Positions 1 to 7,708 of a stretch of DNA of 50,754 nt are shown piece after piece. Each line of letters opens with the position of its first letter. The stretch's first letter is position 1. The notes below the pieces were generated by a model. That model worked only from the letters and a program-made list of their open reading frames with translations. It ran no database searches and had not been told where the DNA came from. The stretch is taken from the NCBI RefSeq assembly GCF_015209585.1, contig NZ_JADEYR010000019.1:1-50754 (forward strand), given 5' to 3'. Made by a program: the position numbers and the translations under genes. The DNA is from Brachybacterium epidermidis. Its GTDB lineage: Bacteria > Actinomycetota > Actinomycetes > Actinomycetales > Dermabacteraceae.

Positions 1-209
1 CCGAAGATCCGGGCAGGGGGCGGGGACCGGGCGCGCTCACGTTCACGCAGTCAGTATTGCGCGAGATGCGCCGATCTTGGGCTCGATCGGGCGGGATCGT
101 TCGGTTTCGGTTCGGATCCGCGGTCTCAGTGGTGGGGGACGCGTTCCCGGATCTACGGTGGCGGTGCCGCCCCGGTCGGGGACGGCGACCTACGCGAGAG
201 GAGAACGCC

Positions 210-437
210 ATGGGCATCGGCGATTCGCTGAACAATGCTTTCGACAAGGCCAAGGATCACGCGGAGAAGAACCCGGACAAGGTCGACCAGGCTTTCGAGC
301 AGGGCACCAAGCACGTCACCGACCGCACCCCGGACCAGTACGACCAGCACGTCGAGAAGGGCTCCGACGCTGTGCGCGACCGCCTCGGCGGCGGCGCGGA
401 CGACGCAGCGGCCGACAAGGACCAGCAGCAGAAGTGA
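210..437 (+). CDS. MT0933/Rv0909-type antitoxin-like small protein
   Basis: A 75-residue, highly charged, probably helical protein rich in Lys, Asp and Gln, with repeated 'DKAKDHAEK' and 'NPDKVDQA' segments. This is the look of the actinobacterial MT0933 antitoxin family (Pfam 'antitoxin protein of toxin-antitoxin system'). The ATG at 210 follows a strong GAGAGGAG ribosome site 8 bases upstream; the reading frame is open further upstream, but that part has no family-like sequence. No toxin gene adjoins it: the next gene is on the other strand behind a strong terminator. The family name therefore says little about its role here; such proteins are often solitary and may be stress-related. I see no membrane segment or cysteines. 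Confidence 0.75.
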   Translation: MGIGDSLNNAFDKAKDHAEKNPDKVDQAFEQGTKHVTDRTPDQYDQHVEKGSDAVRDRLGGGADDAAADKDQQQK

Positions 438-454
438 CCGTCTGAGAACGGACC

Positions 455-491
455 ACGACGCCCCCGGCACCGAGCGTGCCGGGGGCGTCGT
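455..491 (+). terminator. Strong hairpin terminator after the MT0933-type gene
   Basis: A perfect 16-bp stem (arms 455-470 and 476-491) with a 5-base loop CGAGC, starting 18 bases after the stop codon. The core of each arm is GCCCCCGGC. There is no long T run, as is usual in high-GC actinobacteria. Confidence 0.8.
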
Positions 492-569
492 CCTGTCCTG
501 TGCGGGCAGCTGCGCGGTGGCACCGGCCAGCCGGCTTGCGGCCCCGGCGTGCTCGGGGGCGCCCCTCCC

Positions 570-1283
570 TCAGCGGCGGCGCAGGGCGAAGAAGGAGGCG
601 AGGGCCACGCCCAGCACAGCCACGGCGATCACGCCGAGCAGCAGCGGCGTGGTCGAGGTCCCCTGCTCCTGGGTGGTGCCGTCGGCGGTGTCGCTCCCGG
701 CGGTTTCTGCATCGGCGCCGTCCTGGGCGTCGGTGTCCTCCGCCTGCTGGGCGTCCTCGGCCTGCTGGGCGTCCTCGGACTCCATCGCACCGGCCTCGCC
801 CTCGCCGGGCTCACCGTCCGTCTGCGCGGGGTCCTCCTCGCCTGAGCCTGCGCCACGGGCACCCGGCTCACCCTCGACGGTGAAGGTGATGGAGCCTTCG
901 ATGGGGTGGCCGTCGGAGGAGACCACGCGCCACTGGGCGGTGTGGGTCCCGGCGGGAAGGGGCTCGGTGATCTGCGCTGTCACGGTGGGGCCGTCGATCA
1001 CGGGTTCGAGCACGATGGGCTCCCCGTCGCCGCCCGGGCTGATCTGGACCACGGGGCTCACCTCGAGCACGTCCGCGGAGTAGGTGAGGGTGATCTGCTC
1101 AGGGGATGCCTCCAGGGTCGCGCCGTCGGCCGGGTCCGAGGAGATCAGCGTGTCGTGCGCGTGGGCGGGTACGGGCCCCAGCAGCATCACCGCCGCCATC
1201 GTCAAGGCGGCGAGCAGGGCGAACAGCGCGCGAGGCGCGGCAGCGGTCGGCGGGGCGGGGCGGGAGAGGGTGGAGGTGAGCAC
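570..1283 (-). CDS. CopC-domain copper-binding protein, membrane-anchored
   Basis: 237 residues. A signal peptide ends in 'VPAHA' near residue 42, so the mature protein starts at a His ('HDTLISSDPADG'), the amino-terminal copper ligand typical of CopC/YobA proteins. The second ligand motif 'SSDGHPIEG' lies near residue 125. An acidic, Gln/Glu/Asp/Ala-rich linker (about residues 150-205) leads to a C-terminal membrane helix and an 'LRRR' tail. It probably binds Cu outside the cell on the membrane face. The GTG start at 1283 lies 9 bases after the stop of the MobA-nitrilase gene, so the two may be co-transcribed. A TAGCCT motif 6 bases before GTG could instead be a leaderless -10 box. No CopD gene is beside it; a second CopC fragment lies at the far end of the window beside CopD. 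Confidence 0.85.
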   Translation of the reverse strand: MLTSTLSRPAPPTAAAPRALFALLAALTMAAVMLLGPVPAHAHDTLISSDPADGATLEASPEQITLTYSADVLEVSPVVQISPGGDGEPIVLEPVIDGPTVTAQITEPLPAGTHTAQWRVVSSDGHPIEGSITFTVEGEPGARGAGSGEEDPAQTDGEPGEGEAGAMESEDAQQAEDAQQAEDTDAQDGADAETAGSDTADGTTQEQGTSTTPLLLGVIAVAVLGVALASFFALRRR

Positions 1284-1292
1284 CCGGCCAGG

Positions 1293-2786
1293 CTACGCCG
1301 ATGGGCTGGGCGGCTCCTCCAATGCCGCCGCGGCGGCACGGCCGTGCTCGAGGACGGGCAGTTCCAGCCGCGCCTGCGCGATCTCAGCCAGGTCCAGATC
1401 CACCACCAGCATGCCTTCCTCGCGGCCCAGTTCGGCGCGCACCTGCCCGAGGGGGGAGATCACGGCGCTCTCGCCGATGCCGCGCGGCGCGCGTCCCCGG
1501 TAGTGCGGGTCGGGAGCCTGGTCGGCAGCGAGGATCGCGCAGGTGGAGTCCAGCGCCCGAGCGCGCAGCAGCAGCCGCAGCTGCTCGCTCTTGGCGGGCC
1601 CCTCGGCCCAGGCGATCGGCAGCAGGATGGCCTGCGCGCCGCGACGGGCGAGGGCCGTGAACTGCTCGGGGAAGCGCACGTCGTAGCAGGTGGCGATGCC
1701 CAGGGGGGTGCCGTCCACCTCGATGGTGACCAGCTCGCTGCCGGGGGCGACGGTCTGGGACTCTCGCGCGCCGTAGGCGTCGAACAGGTGGATCTTGCGG
1801 TAGTCGGCGCGCACGCCGGGCCCGCGTGCGATGACGGTGTTGTGCACGCGGTCCCCGTCGGCAGGGGTGAAGGTGCCTGCCACGATCACCAGGTCGTGGT
1901 GCGCGGCGAGCTGCTCGACGAGGGCCTCGAAGCGGGGATGGTGCTGCTCGGCTGCCTCGCGCAGGTCGGTGCCGAAAGGAGTGAGGGTGGCCTCGGGCAG
2001 CAGCAGCACCCGGGCCCCGCGCATGGCCGCCTCGGCGACGGCGCGGCGCAGGGTCTGCAGGTTCTCCTCGGCGTCCTCGCTGATGCGCACCTGGGCCACC
2101 GCGATGCGGGGCCCGGCACTGCGGCGCACCTGGTCGAGGTCCTCGGGGGTGTCCATGTCCGCTCCCTCCATGCCGACGGCGGGACGGGCGACCAGTTCAT
2201 CAGGCCCCAGGTCCGCATAGAGGCGGCGCAGGCTGAGGTCCGCCCAGTCGCCGCCCGGGCCGGCCACGGCATCGAGGGCGGCCCGCAACCGGGCGAGCGG
2301 CCAGGCAGCACAGAGGAACTGGGGGCGGCCATCGGCCTCCAGCGCCACCACGCGGGTGCCGCGGGGATCGTGGTCGCGCAGGGACTCGAGGGTCTCGGTG
2401 CGCAGCAGCGGCATGTCCCCGCCGAGGAGCAGGATGCGGGCGCCCGTTGCGGCGGGTGCGTGCTCCTCGACGGGCCGCTCGTGCGCGGCAAGAAGCCGCT
2501 GGGCCTCCTCCACTCCCCTGGCCAGCGCCGCGAGGGGCCCGGAGCCGGGAGGATCTTCCCGCACGAAGCGGGCTCCGTGACGTTCGTGCAGCCCGGCAGC
2601 ATCGTCCTGCTCGGGGCCGACGACGATCAGGTGATCCGCAGGGGCGGCGCGCAGCACGCGTTCCAGGGCCGTGACACCGGCCACCGGCAGACGGGTCTTG
2701 TCCACCCCGCCCATGCGGGTGGAGCCGCCTCCGGCCAGCACGATCGCGACCGTCGGGCCGGTGATGTGGTCGTCATCGCTCGCCAT
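1293..2786 (-). CDS. Fusion of MobA-like nucleotidyltransferase and nitrilase-superfamily amidase
   Basis: 497 residues in one uninterrupted frame. Residues about 12-215 form a MobA/GlmU-type nucleotidyltransferase: the 'VLAGGGSTRMGGVDK' loop binds the nucleotide, and 'LLLGGDMPLL' is the metal-binding 'GGDMP' motif. This domain family transfers GMP to molybdopterin or acts on related substrates. Residues about 228-490 form a carbon-nitrogen hydrolase with all three catalytic residues: Glu in 'LLLPEAT', Lys in 'DYRKIHLFD' and Cys in 'ATCYDVRFPE'. The short linker, 'DMDTPEDLDQVRRSAG', is the usual end of MobA. The nitrilase part resembles omega-amidase/Nit2-like proteins. Each half alone has about its normal length. 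The reason for joining them is unknown. The ATG at 2786 gives a standard N-terminus. Confidence 0.85.
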   Translation of the reverse strand: MASDDDHITGPTVAIVLAGGGSTRMGGVDKTRLPVAGVTALERVLRAAPADHLIVVGPEQDDAAGLHERHGARFVREDPPGSGPLAALARGVEEAQRLLAAHERPVEEHAPAATGARILLLGGDMPLLRTETLESLRDHDPRGTRVVALEADGRPQFLCAAWPLARLRAALDAVAGPGGDWADLSLRRLYADLGPDELVARPAVGMEGADMDTPEDLDQVRRSAGPRIAVAQVRISEDAEENLQTLRRAVAEAAMRGARVLLLPEATLTPFGTDLREAAEQHHPRFEALVEQLAAHHDLVIVAGTFTPADGDRVHNTVIARGPGVRADYRKIHLFDAYGARESQTVAPGSELVTIEVDGTPLGIATCYDVRFPEQFTALARRGAQAILLPIAWAEGPAKSEQLRLLLRARALDSTCAILAADQAPDPHYRGRAPRGIGESAVISPLGQVRAELGREEGMLVVDLDLAEIAQARLELPVLEHGRAAAAALEEPPSPSA

Positions 2787-2872
2787 GGGGCGATCCTCCC
2801 ACGGGGCGTTACGATGTCCCAGGCCCTCGCGCAGGGCCGATGGCGGTCCCGACCGGATGGACCCGCCGCCCC

Positions 2873-2948
2873 GCCTCCGTAGCTCAGGGGATAGAGCACC
2901 GCTCTCCTAAAGCGGGTGTCGCAGGTTCGAATCCTGCCGGGGGCACCA
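2873..2948 (+). tRNA. tRNA-Arg (anticodon CCT)
   Basis: A 76-base cloverleaf with encoded CCA. The acceptor arms GCCTCCG and CGGGGGC pair with one G-U. The D arm is 'GCTCAGGGGATAGAGC', the anticodon loop is CTCCTAA with anticodon CCT, and the T arm is 'GCAGGTTCGAATCCTGC'. Foreign-looking genes begin immediately downstream (recombinase remnant from 2961), so this tRNA is a likely integration landmark, although I found no second copy of its 3' end near 12.5 kb. Confidence 0.96.
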
Positions 2949-2960
2949 GAGCGTCGTTGT

Positions 2961-3476
2961 TCAAACCAGCGACGTTCCCGGTTTGATCCGCCCCGTTTCC
3001 GCCTGCTGTCTGGCGGGCGAGCGCGGTGGCCTGGACCTCGGGGTTGAAAGGGTGTCGAAGGGCACTCCTGGTTCGGAGTCGATGGCGTCGTCGTCGGTGA
3101 CGGTGAGGCGTTCGAAGAAGGCCTGGTTGGCGATCCGACGGAGTGAGTCGTCGATGCTCATGTAGATCGCGTGGGCGTTGCCTGCCAGGGCTAGGCAGTC
3201 TTCGAGGTGGGCGCGGGCCTGGTCGTACTCGATCTCGCTGGCCTCGATGCGTGAGTCGAGGAACGCGATCTGTCGGGCGATGCGGTCCTGTTCGGTCCTG
3301 AGCAGGTCCAGTGGAACGGCTCCGGCGTAGTGGGCCTGGAGCAGCTTGGTGCGCTCGTCGTAGAGGCGGTCACGTTCGGCGACCTGTGCCTTGCGTTCGG
3401 TCTTGGCGGTGGCGAAGAGCCGGTCGAACTCGCTGGTGATCAGCTCGCGCAGTGAACCGCCCTGGGTTTGATGGAG
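2961..3476 (-). pseudogene. Large serine recombinase, C-terminal fragment
   Basis: An open frame of about 170 residues that lacks a start and everything before the C-terminal part. It reads 'GGSLRELITSEFDRLF', then a long charged coiled-coil-like stretch ('RLYDERTKLLQAHYAGAVPLD'), then 'RRIANQAFFERLTVTDDD', which is the typical tail of actinobacterial large serine recombinases after the zinc-ribbon and coiled-coil regions. The catalytic resolvase domain is absent. The 5' break, near 3476, coincides with the 3' break of the DnaE fragment, and the two frames differ, so a rearrangement joined them. It is probably a dead integrase of the element behind the tRNA-Arg gene. Confidence 0.8.
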
Positions 3477-3483
3477 ACTCGGG

Positions 3484-4563
3484 TCAGTGGGTTCCCATCA
3501 AGTAGCCGGCGAAACCCATCTGCACGATGACACGGGTCTCGTAGTCCGCGCGGTCACGGACCTCGGCGCTCAGCCCGCCGGGGTAACGCTCGGCCAGGCC
3601 CCGTTCGATCTCCTTGACCAGCCAGCTCTCCTCGGTCTCCCCATCGGGAACCGGGAAGCGGGGCATGTAGTTCGCGCTCGTGTCAAAGGCGACATCGCAC
3701 CGCTCGGCGATCAGCAGCGTGTTGTCGCACGCTTCGGGGTAGTCGCGGAACAGCTCCCGCATCTGCGCGGCCGACTTTAGATAGAACTCATCGGCATCGA
3801 ATTTGAACCGCTTCGGGTCATCGAGGGTGCTGCCGGACTGCACGCACAACAACGCGGCGTGGCTGGTGGCGTCCTCGGCGGCGACGTAGTGCAGATCGTT
3901 GGTTGCCACCAACGGCAGGGTCAGCTCTTTGGCGAGCCGGAGCAGATCGGTCATGACGCGGCGTTCGATGCCCAGGCCGTGGTCCATGACCTCGCAGAAG
4001 AAGTTGTCCGGCCCGAAGATGTCGCGGAAGTCCGAGGCGGCCTGGCGGGCTTGGTCGTACTGCCCGAGGCGAAGACGAGTCTGGACCTCGCTGGAGGGGC
4101 AACCGGTGGTCGCAATCAGTCCCGAGCCGTACTGGCTGAGCAGGTCGCGGTCCATCCGCGGTTTGAAGTAGTAACCCTCGATCGAGGCCAGCGAGGACAG
4201 CCGGAACAGCTTGTGCATCCCCGCGGTGGTCTCGGCCAAGAGCGTCATGTGCGTGTACGCGCCCGACCCAGAGACATCATCACCCGAGCTGCCGCCCTCA
4301 CCCCACCGCACCCGGGTACGGTCCTGCCGCGCGGTGCCTGGTGTCAGGTAGGCCTCTGTACCGATGATCGGCTTGATCCCGGCATCGGTCGCGGCCCGCC
4401 AGAACTCAAACGCGCCGAACACGTTGCCGTGATCGGTCATCGCGACCGCCGGCATGCCCTGCTCGACGGCCGCAGCGATCAGCGGGTTCACGCGTGCTGC
4501 CCCGTCGAGCATCGAATACTCACTGTGAACGCGCAGATGCACGAACGAGTCCGTCGCGGTCAC
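3484..4563 (-). pseudogene. Truncated DnaE (DNA polymerase III alpha), PHP domain only
   Basis: About 359 residues from a likely GTG start at 4563 ('VTATDSFVHLRVHSEYSMLDGA'). This is the N-terminus of replicative DnaE: PHP domain with 'AMTDHGNVFG', 'TGCPSSEV', 'EVMDHGLGIE' and 'VATNDLHYV'. A full DnaE has about 1,180 residues; this one stops in the 'QMGFAGYL' motif that opens the polymerase domain, then reads four foreign residues and a stop. It has no polymerase palm or catalytic Asp triad, so it cannot polymerise DNA. The metal motif usually written HLHxH reads HLRVH. The frame is otherwise intact, so the loss is recent or the fragment is still selected. A longer frame opens at 4626, but those residues are not DnaE-like. 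Confidence 0.85.
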
Positions 4564-4626
4564 GCTGAGCACCCCGCTGATACTCCGGCCTCGTACACTC
4601 CGCCCACCTGCACGACCTCCATCCAC

Positions 4627-4731
4627 AACCGACTGTTGACTACATCAATTCGATCAATCGGGCGTCTGGGGCGACAAACAACCAGACCGTCGGAGAGTCA
4701 CAACTAGAGGTTGTTGAAGTAGGATGGGCGG
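4627..4731 (+). promoter_or_regulatory. Divergent promoter region between the dnaE fragment and the LysR gene
   Basis: 105 bases separating two outward-facing genes. A small dyad CAAC-N5-GTTG lies at 4701-4713, about 18 bases before the LysR start, in a relatively AT-rich patch. LysR proteins usually bind such divergent regions to control themselves and the neighbour, so this is the natural operator place. No experimental support. Confidence 0.35.
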
Positions 4732-5670
4732 ATGGATGTGGAGGCCGTACGGACGTTCGCGACCGCGGCCGCCCTGGGCCAGTTCCAGGAGGCGGCGATC
4801 GACCTGGGCGTCACCCAGCAGGCGATCTCCAAGCGCATCGCCGTGTTGGAGCGCCAGCTCGGGGTCACCCTGTTCACCCGGACCGCGCGCGGTGCACAGC
4901 TCACCATCGACGGGCAAGCGTTCCTCCCGCACGCACGCGAGCTGTTGCGCGTCGCGGCGCGCGCAACCGAGTCAGTGCAACCCGGCAGACGAGCGTTGCG
5001 GGTCGACGTGACCAACCGGCGGATCGCCCCGGCCGTGATCCTGCACGACTTCCACCGCGCTCATCCCGAGATAGACCTCGACGTCGTCACCCTGATCGAC
5101 AGCGACCTCACAGCCGCGATCGCCGCGGTCCACGACGGCACCATCGATGCCTCCTTCCGCGCCGTCACAGTGCCCCCGTCGCAACTACCCGACGGGGTTG
5201 CAACTGTGCGAGCCATCGACCACCGGCTCGAAGTCCTGCTGGGCCCCCACCATCCGTTGGCGAACGCACGAGAGCTGGCTCCCTCGCAGCTCGCCGGCCA
5301 CCGGATTTGGATTCCCGGCATTGTCGAAGGAACCGAGTGGGCGACCTTCTACAGCGACCTCGCTGCCGCTTTCGACCTGACCATCGATGCCCTCGGCCCC
5401 CACTTCGGCGACGAAGCCCTCATGGACCAGCTCGCCGAGTCTGCCGATCTTGCGACGCTGGTCGGTGAGCGCGACCGCTACCTCTGGCCGGCCCACTACG
5501 ACCTCCGACGTATCCCGTTACGGGGCCCGACCCCGATCTACCCCCACTCGCTCATCTGGCTAAAGGCCAACCCGCAGCCAGGGCTCGCCGAGTTACGCGC
5601 GTACCTCGCCGCGATCCGAATGACGTCCACCGACTCCGACGACTGGACACCTGCCTGGACTGCACGCTGA
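4732..5670 (+). CDS. LysR-family transcriptional regulator
   Basis: 312 residues, the usual LysR length. The N-terminal winged HTH (residues 2-60) shows 'FQEAAIDLGVTQQAISKRI' followed by 'LERQLGVTLFTR', the strongly conserved LysR signature. The rest is the periplasmic-binding-protein-like effector domain ('PHSLIWLKANPQPGLAELRAYLAA' at the end). The ATG at 4732 gives the standard 'MDVEAVRTFATAA' start; an ATG at 4724 is out of frame. It is transcribed away from the DnaE fragment. Effector and target are unknown; the natural candidate target is the divergent fragment or what once followed it. Confidence 0.92.
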   Translation: MDVEAVRTFATAAALGQFQEAAIDLGVTQQAISKRIAVLERQLGVTLFTRTARGAQLTIDGQAFLPHARELLRVAARATESVQPGRRALRVDVTNRRIAPAVILHDFHRAHPEIDLDVVTLIDSDLTAAIAAVHDGTIDASFRAVTVPPSQLPDGVATVRAIDHRLEVLLGPHHPLANARELAPSQLAGHRIWIPGIVEGTEWATFYSDLAAAFDLTIDALGPHFGDEALMDQLAESADLATLVGERDRYLWPAHYDLRRIPLRGPTPIYPHSLIWLKANPQPGLAELRAYLAAIRMTSTDSDDWTPAWTAR

Positions 5671-5843
5671 GCCTTGGCGCACAGCAAGCAGCGAGCCAAC
5701 CACCTTCATCCACCACCACCGAGAGCTGCCACGCCTCTTGCAGGTCGAGGTTGACCGCGCTCTGAGTCGCACCGCTCGATCAGTGGTTCGAAGGCCTTCT
5801 CGAGCGCCGAGAGCAGTGCGGACACGGGTAGCCGACGGCCTCG

Positions 5844-5861
5844 CGGAGGTAAAATTCGCCT
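5844..5861 (+). promoter_or_regulatory. Possible leaderless promoter / distant RBS of the AbiTii gene
   Basis: TAAAAT at 5850-5855 is a good -10 box only 6 bases before the ATG at 5862, the layout of actinobacterial leaderless genes. A GGAGG at 5845-5849 is 12 bases from the ATG and could alternatively serve as a distant ribosome site. Confidence 0.4.
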
Positions 5862-6749
5862 ATGGCGACACTTCTGGACCAGATCATCGACGGAAGCAGC
5901 GACGAAGGCGTGAAAACACCGGACTTGCTGCGGAAGGTCCAAGTCGCCGCGACGCGGATCGGCGCTCCTGGCGTGGTCGACTGGGTAAAGCAGGAACTGC
6001 AGGGGTACACCGATGATTCAGATCTCCCCAGCTACCGGAAGATGCAGACGGTTGTAATGGGTCATTTCACTGGGCCGATGCAGAGTCAGATCAAGAAGCA
6101 ACTGCCGCCCTATCCCGGATTCGAGGACGACTTCTTCATTGAGATGCGGCAGCCCCTCATAACGCTTCAGTCTTTCGCCGAAGCCGAAGAGGACGCCCAA
6201 CTACAGTGGCCAATCTGGAGGGTCGAAGAGTACGAGAAGACCGGAGCGTTCGCCATACAGCTCTACGGCTTGTTCGGTGCGTGGAACGTGATTACAAGGC
6301 AGTCACTTCTTGGGGTCATCGACACCGTGCGATCTAAGGCCATGGAATTCGCTCTTGAACTCCAGGAGAGCTTTCCCGACGCAGGTAGCGTTGACGGCCC
6401 GTCAGTAGCGAAAAACACCGCCGTTGCGCCGATTGTCTTCAACACAACCAACAACATCTATGGGCATGGCGCGAACATTGCGACCGGCTCGGACATCGCG
6501 CAGAAGAGCGTAGTCAAGGGGAACCCGGAAGAGTTCAAGCGACAACTGAAGTCGCTCGGCCTTAATGACGTTGAAGCGGAACAGTTCACACAGATCATCT
6601 ATGAAGAACAGTCCATCGATAAGCCACGCACGAAGGCTTTCTTGGAGAAGGTGCGGGCAGGTTCGATCGCGGTGGGAACAGCAGTTCCGTCCAATGTCAT
6701 TGCAGGCTCCCTCGTCGAGCTTGCCAAGATGTATCTCGGCATCTCTTGA
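5862..6749 (+). CDS. AbiTii-domain abortive-infection protein
   Basis: 295 residues. The N-terminal half is the AbiTii domain: 'LLDQIIDGSSDEGVKTPDLL', 'KVQVAATRIGAPGVVDWVKQ', 'ELQGYTDDSDLPSYR' and 'GHFTGPM' are its conserved blocks. A spacer of about 35 residues with 'NTTNNIYGHGANIATGSD' leads to a helical C-terminal domain (about 210-295) of unknown role that often accompanies AbiTii. The domain is named from association with phage abortive infection; its biochemical activity is not known to me. It stands alone on the + strand, convergent with the QatABCD operon, so the two form a defence island. Codon choice is less GC-biased than in the flanking chromosome ('AAG AAG CAA', 'ATA'), which supports transfer. 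Confidence 0.85.
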   Translation: MATLLDQIIDGSSDEGVKTPDLLRKVQVAATRIGAPGVVDWVKQELQGYTDDSDLPSYRKMQTVVMGHFTGPMQSQIKKQLPPYPGFEDDFFIEMRQPLITLQSFAEAEEDAQLQWPIWRVEEYEKTGAFAIQLYGLFGAWNVITRQSLLGVIDTVRSKAMEFALELQESFPDAGSVDGPSVAKNTAVAPIVFNTTNNIYGHGANIATGSDIAQKSVVKGNPEEFKRQLKSLGLNDVEAEQFTQIIYEEQSIDKPRTKAFLEKVRAGSIAVGTAVPSNVIAGSLVELAKMYLGIS

Positions 6750-6943
6750 CGGCCTGGGGCGCGGGCCAGAGCAAGTAGCGCTGTCGCAGCACATTTCCCA
6801 ATGACCGCCATCGCAGTGGTCGATGCCGTTCATCCACGCTACGCGTTGGCTGAGAGGCCCACCCAATCAGGCAACGCCTCGCTCGGCCAGCAAGACCATC
6901 TCCTGTTCGCGGTCCGACACTGCCATCTACTCGCCGAGGTCGA

Positions 6944-7708
6944 TCACCTCAATAACCTTCTCGTGGTGTCTGTCTGACTGAGAAAACGCGCTTGATTCTC
7001 GCCGATGATCGATGTCGCTTCCTCCACTGCCGTGCCCCATGCGTTGGCCAGGTCTCTTACGACATCGTTAAACTCGTGGGGATAAGCAATGCGACCTCTA
7101 GATTTTGCGTACGGGCCATCCGTTTCCAGCAATACGCGATCCGCCGGAATCGCTCGCACGAGCGACGCGAATCGATTTGACTGGACCATTGCGGCGTTGA
7201 AGGAAAAATACAGGCCGGCGGCGAGTGCGTCATCGATCGGACCGATTGGTCCCGAGTACCAGTGCATTACGCCTGAAACCCTGGCATCGCGAAGTCGCTC
7301 AATCACTTCTTTCTCTGCGCCACGACTGTGGACGGTAAGGGGGTGCCTGCCTGGCTGTGCTTCGGTGAGGACCACCTCGAAGACCTTCAACTGCTGCTTC
7401 TTCGTCGCCGCCCCAGCGCGCGAGAAGTCGAGTCCTACTTCGCCGATCCAAGCGCATTGAGGGACGAATCGGAAGAATCGTGCAAGATCGTTCGGTGTGA
7501 AGGAGGCCGCCCGGAGCGGGTGGAGTCCGAGTGCAACTTCGATCTCTCGCCGTGAGCCCAATCGCGTCTTTAGCCGTCGATACTCATCTGGGTCCTCCGT
7601 CACTGCGACAATAGAGGTGCCGGTTCGTTCTGCGTCGCGGACGACTGACATCGGGTCTGAGTACGCTCCGACGTGGCAGTGGGTGTCAAGCAGGGCGCTG
7701 CGTTTCAT
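6944..7708 (-). CDS. qatD: QatD, TatD-family metal-dependent hydrolase of the QatABCD defence system
   Basis: 254 residues from the ATG at 7708, which overlaps the qatC stop as ATGA; a longer frame from 7789 would overlap qatC by 85 bases. TatD-type amidohydrolase/DNase: 'LLDTHCHVGAY' gives the first HxH metal pair (residues 10 and 12), 'WIGEVGLDFSR' the metal Glu, 'TVHSRGAE' and 'MHWYSG' the later His ligands, and 'LLETDGPY' the catalytic Asp. In QatABCD this is the fourth component; TatD relatives have 3' exonuclease activity, but its substrate in the Qat system is not established. All metal ligands look intact, so it is probably active. Confidence 0.9.
   Translation of the reverse strand: MKRSALLDTHCHVGAYSDPMSVVRDAERTGTSIVAVTEDPDEYRRLKTRLGSRREIEVALGLHPLRAASFTPNDLARFFRFVPQCAWIGEVGLDFSRAGAATKKQQLKVFEVVLTEAQPGRHPLTVHSRGAEKEVIERLRDARVSGVMHWYSGPIGPIDDALAAGLYFSFNAAMVQSNRFASLVRAIPADRVLLETDGPYAKSRGRIAYPHEFNDVVRDLANAWGTAVEEATSIIGENQARFLSQTDTTRRLLR

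Noticed and set aside
210-437. A toxin-antitoxin pair
   Set aside because: Only the antitoxin-like protein is present; the adjacent gene is a CopC protein on the other strand.
906-2882. A 658-codon open frame on the + strand opposite the MobA-nitrilase and CopC genes
   Set aside because: It is a shadow produced by high third-position GC; the opposite strand encodes clear conserved domains and this frame has no recognisable motif. The same holds for the long frames opposite the acyl-CoA ligase (14426-16276) and the GH13 enzyme (22475-23965).
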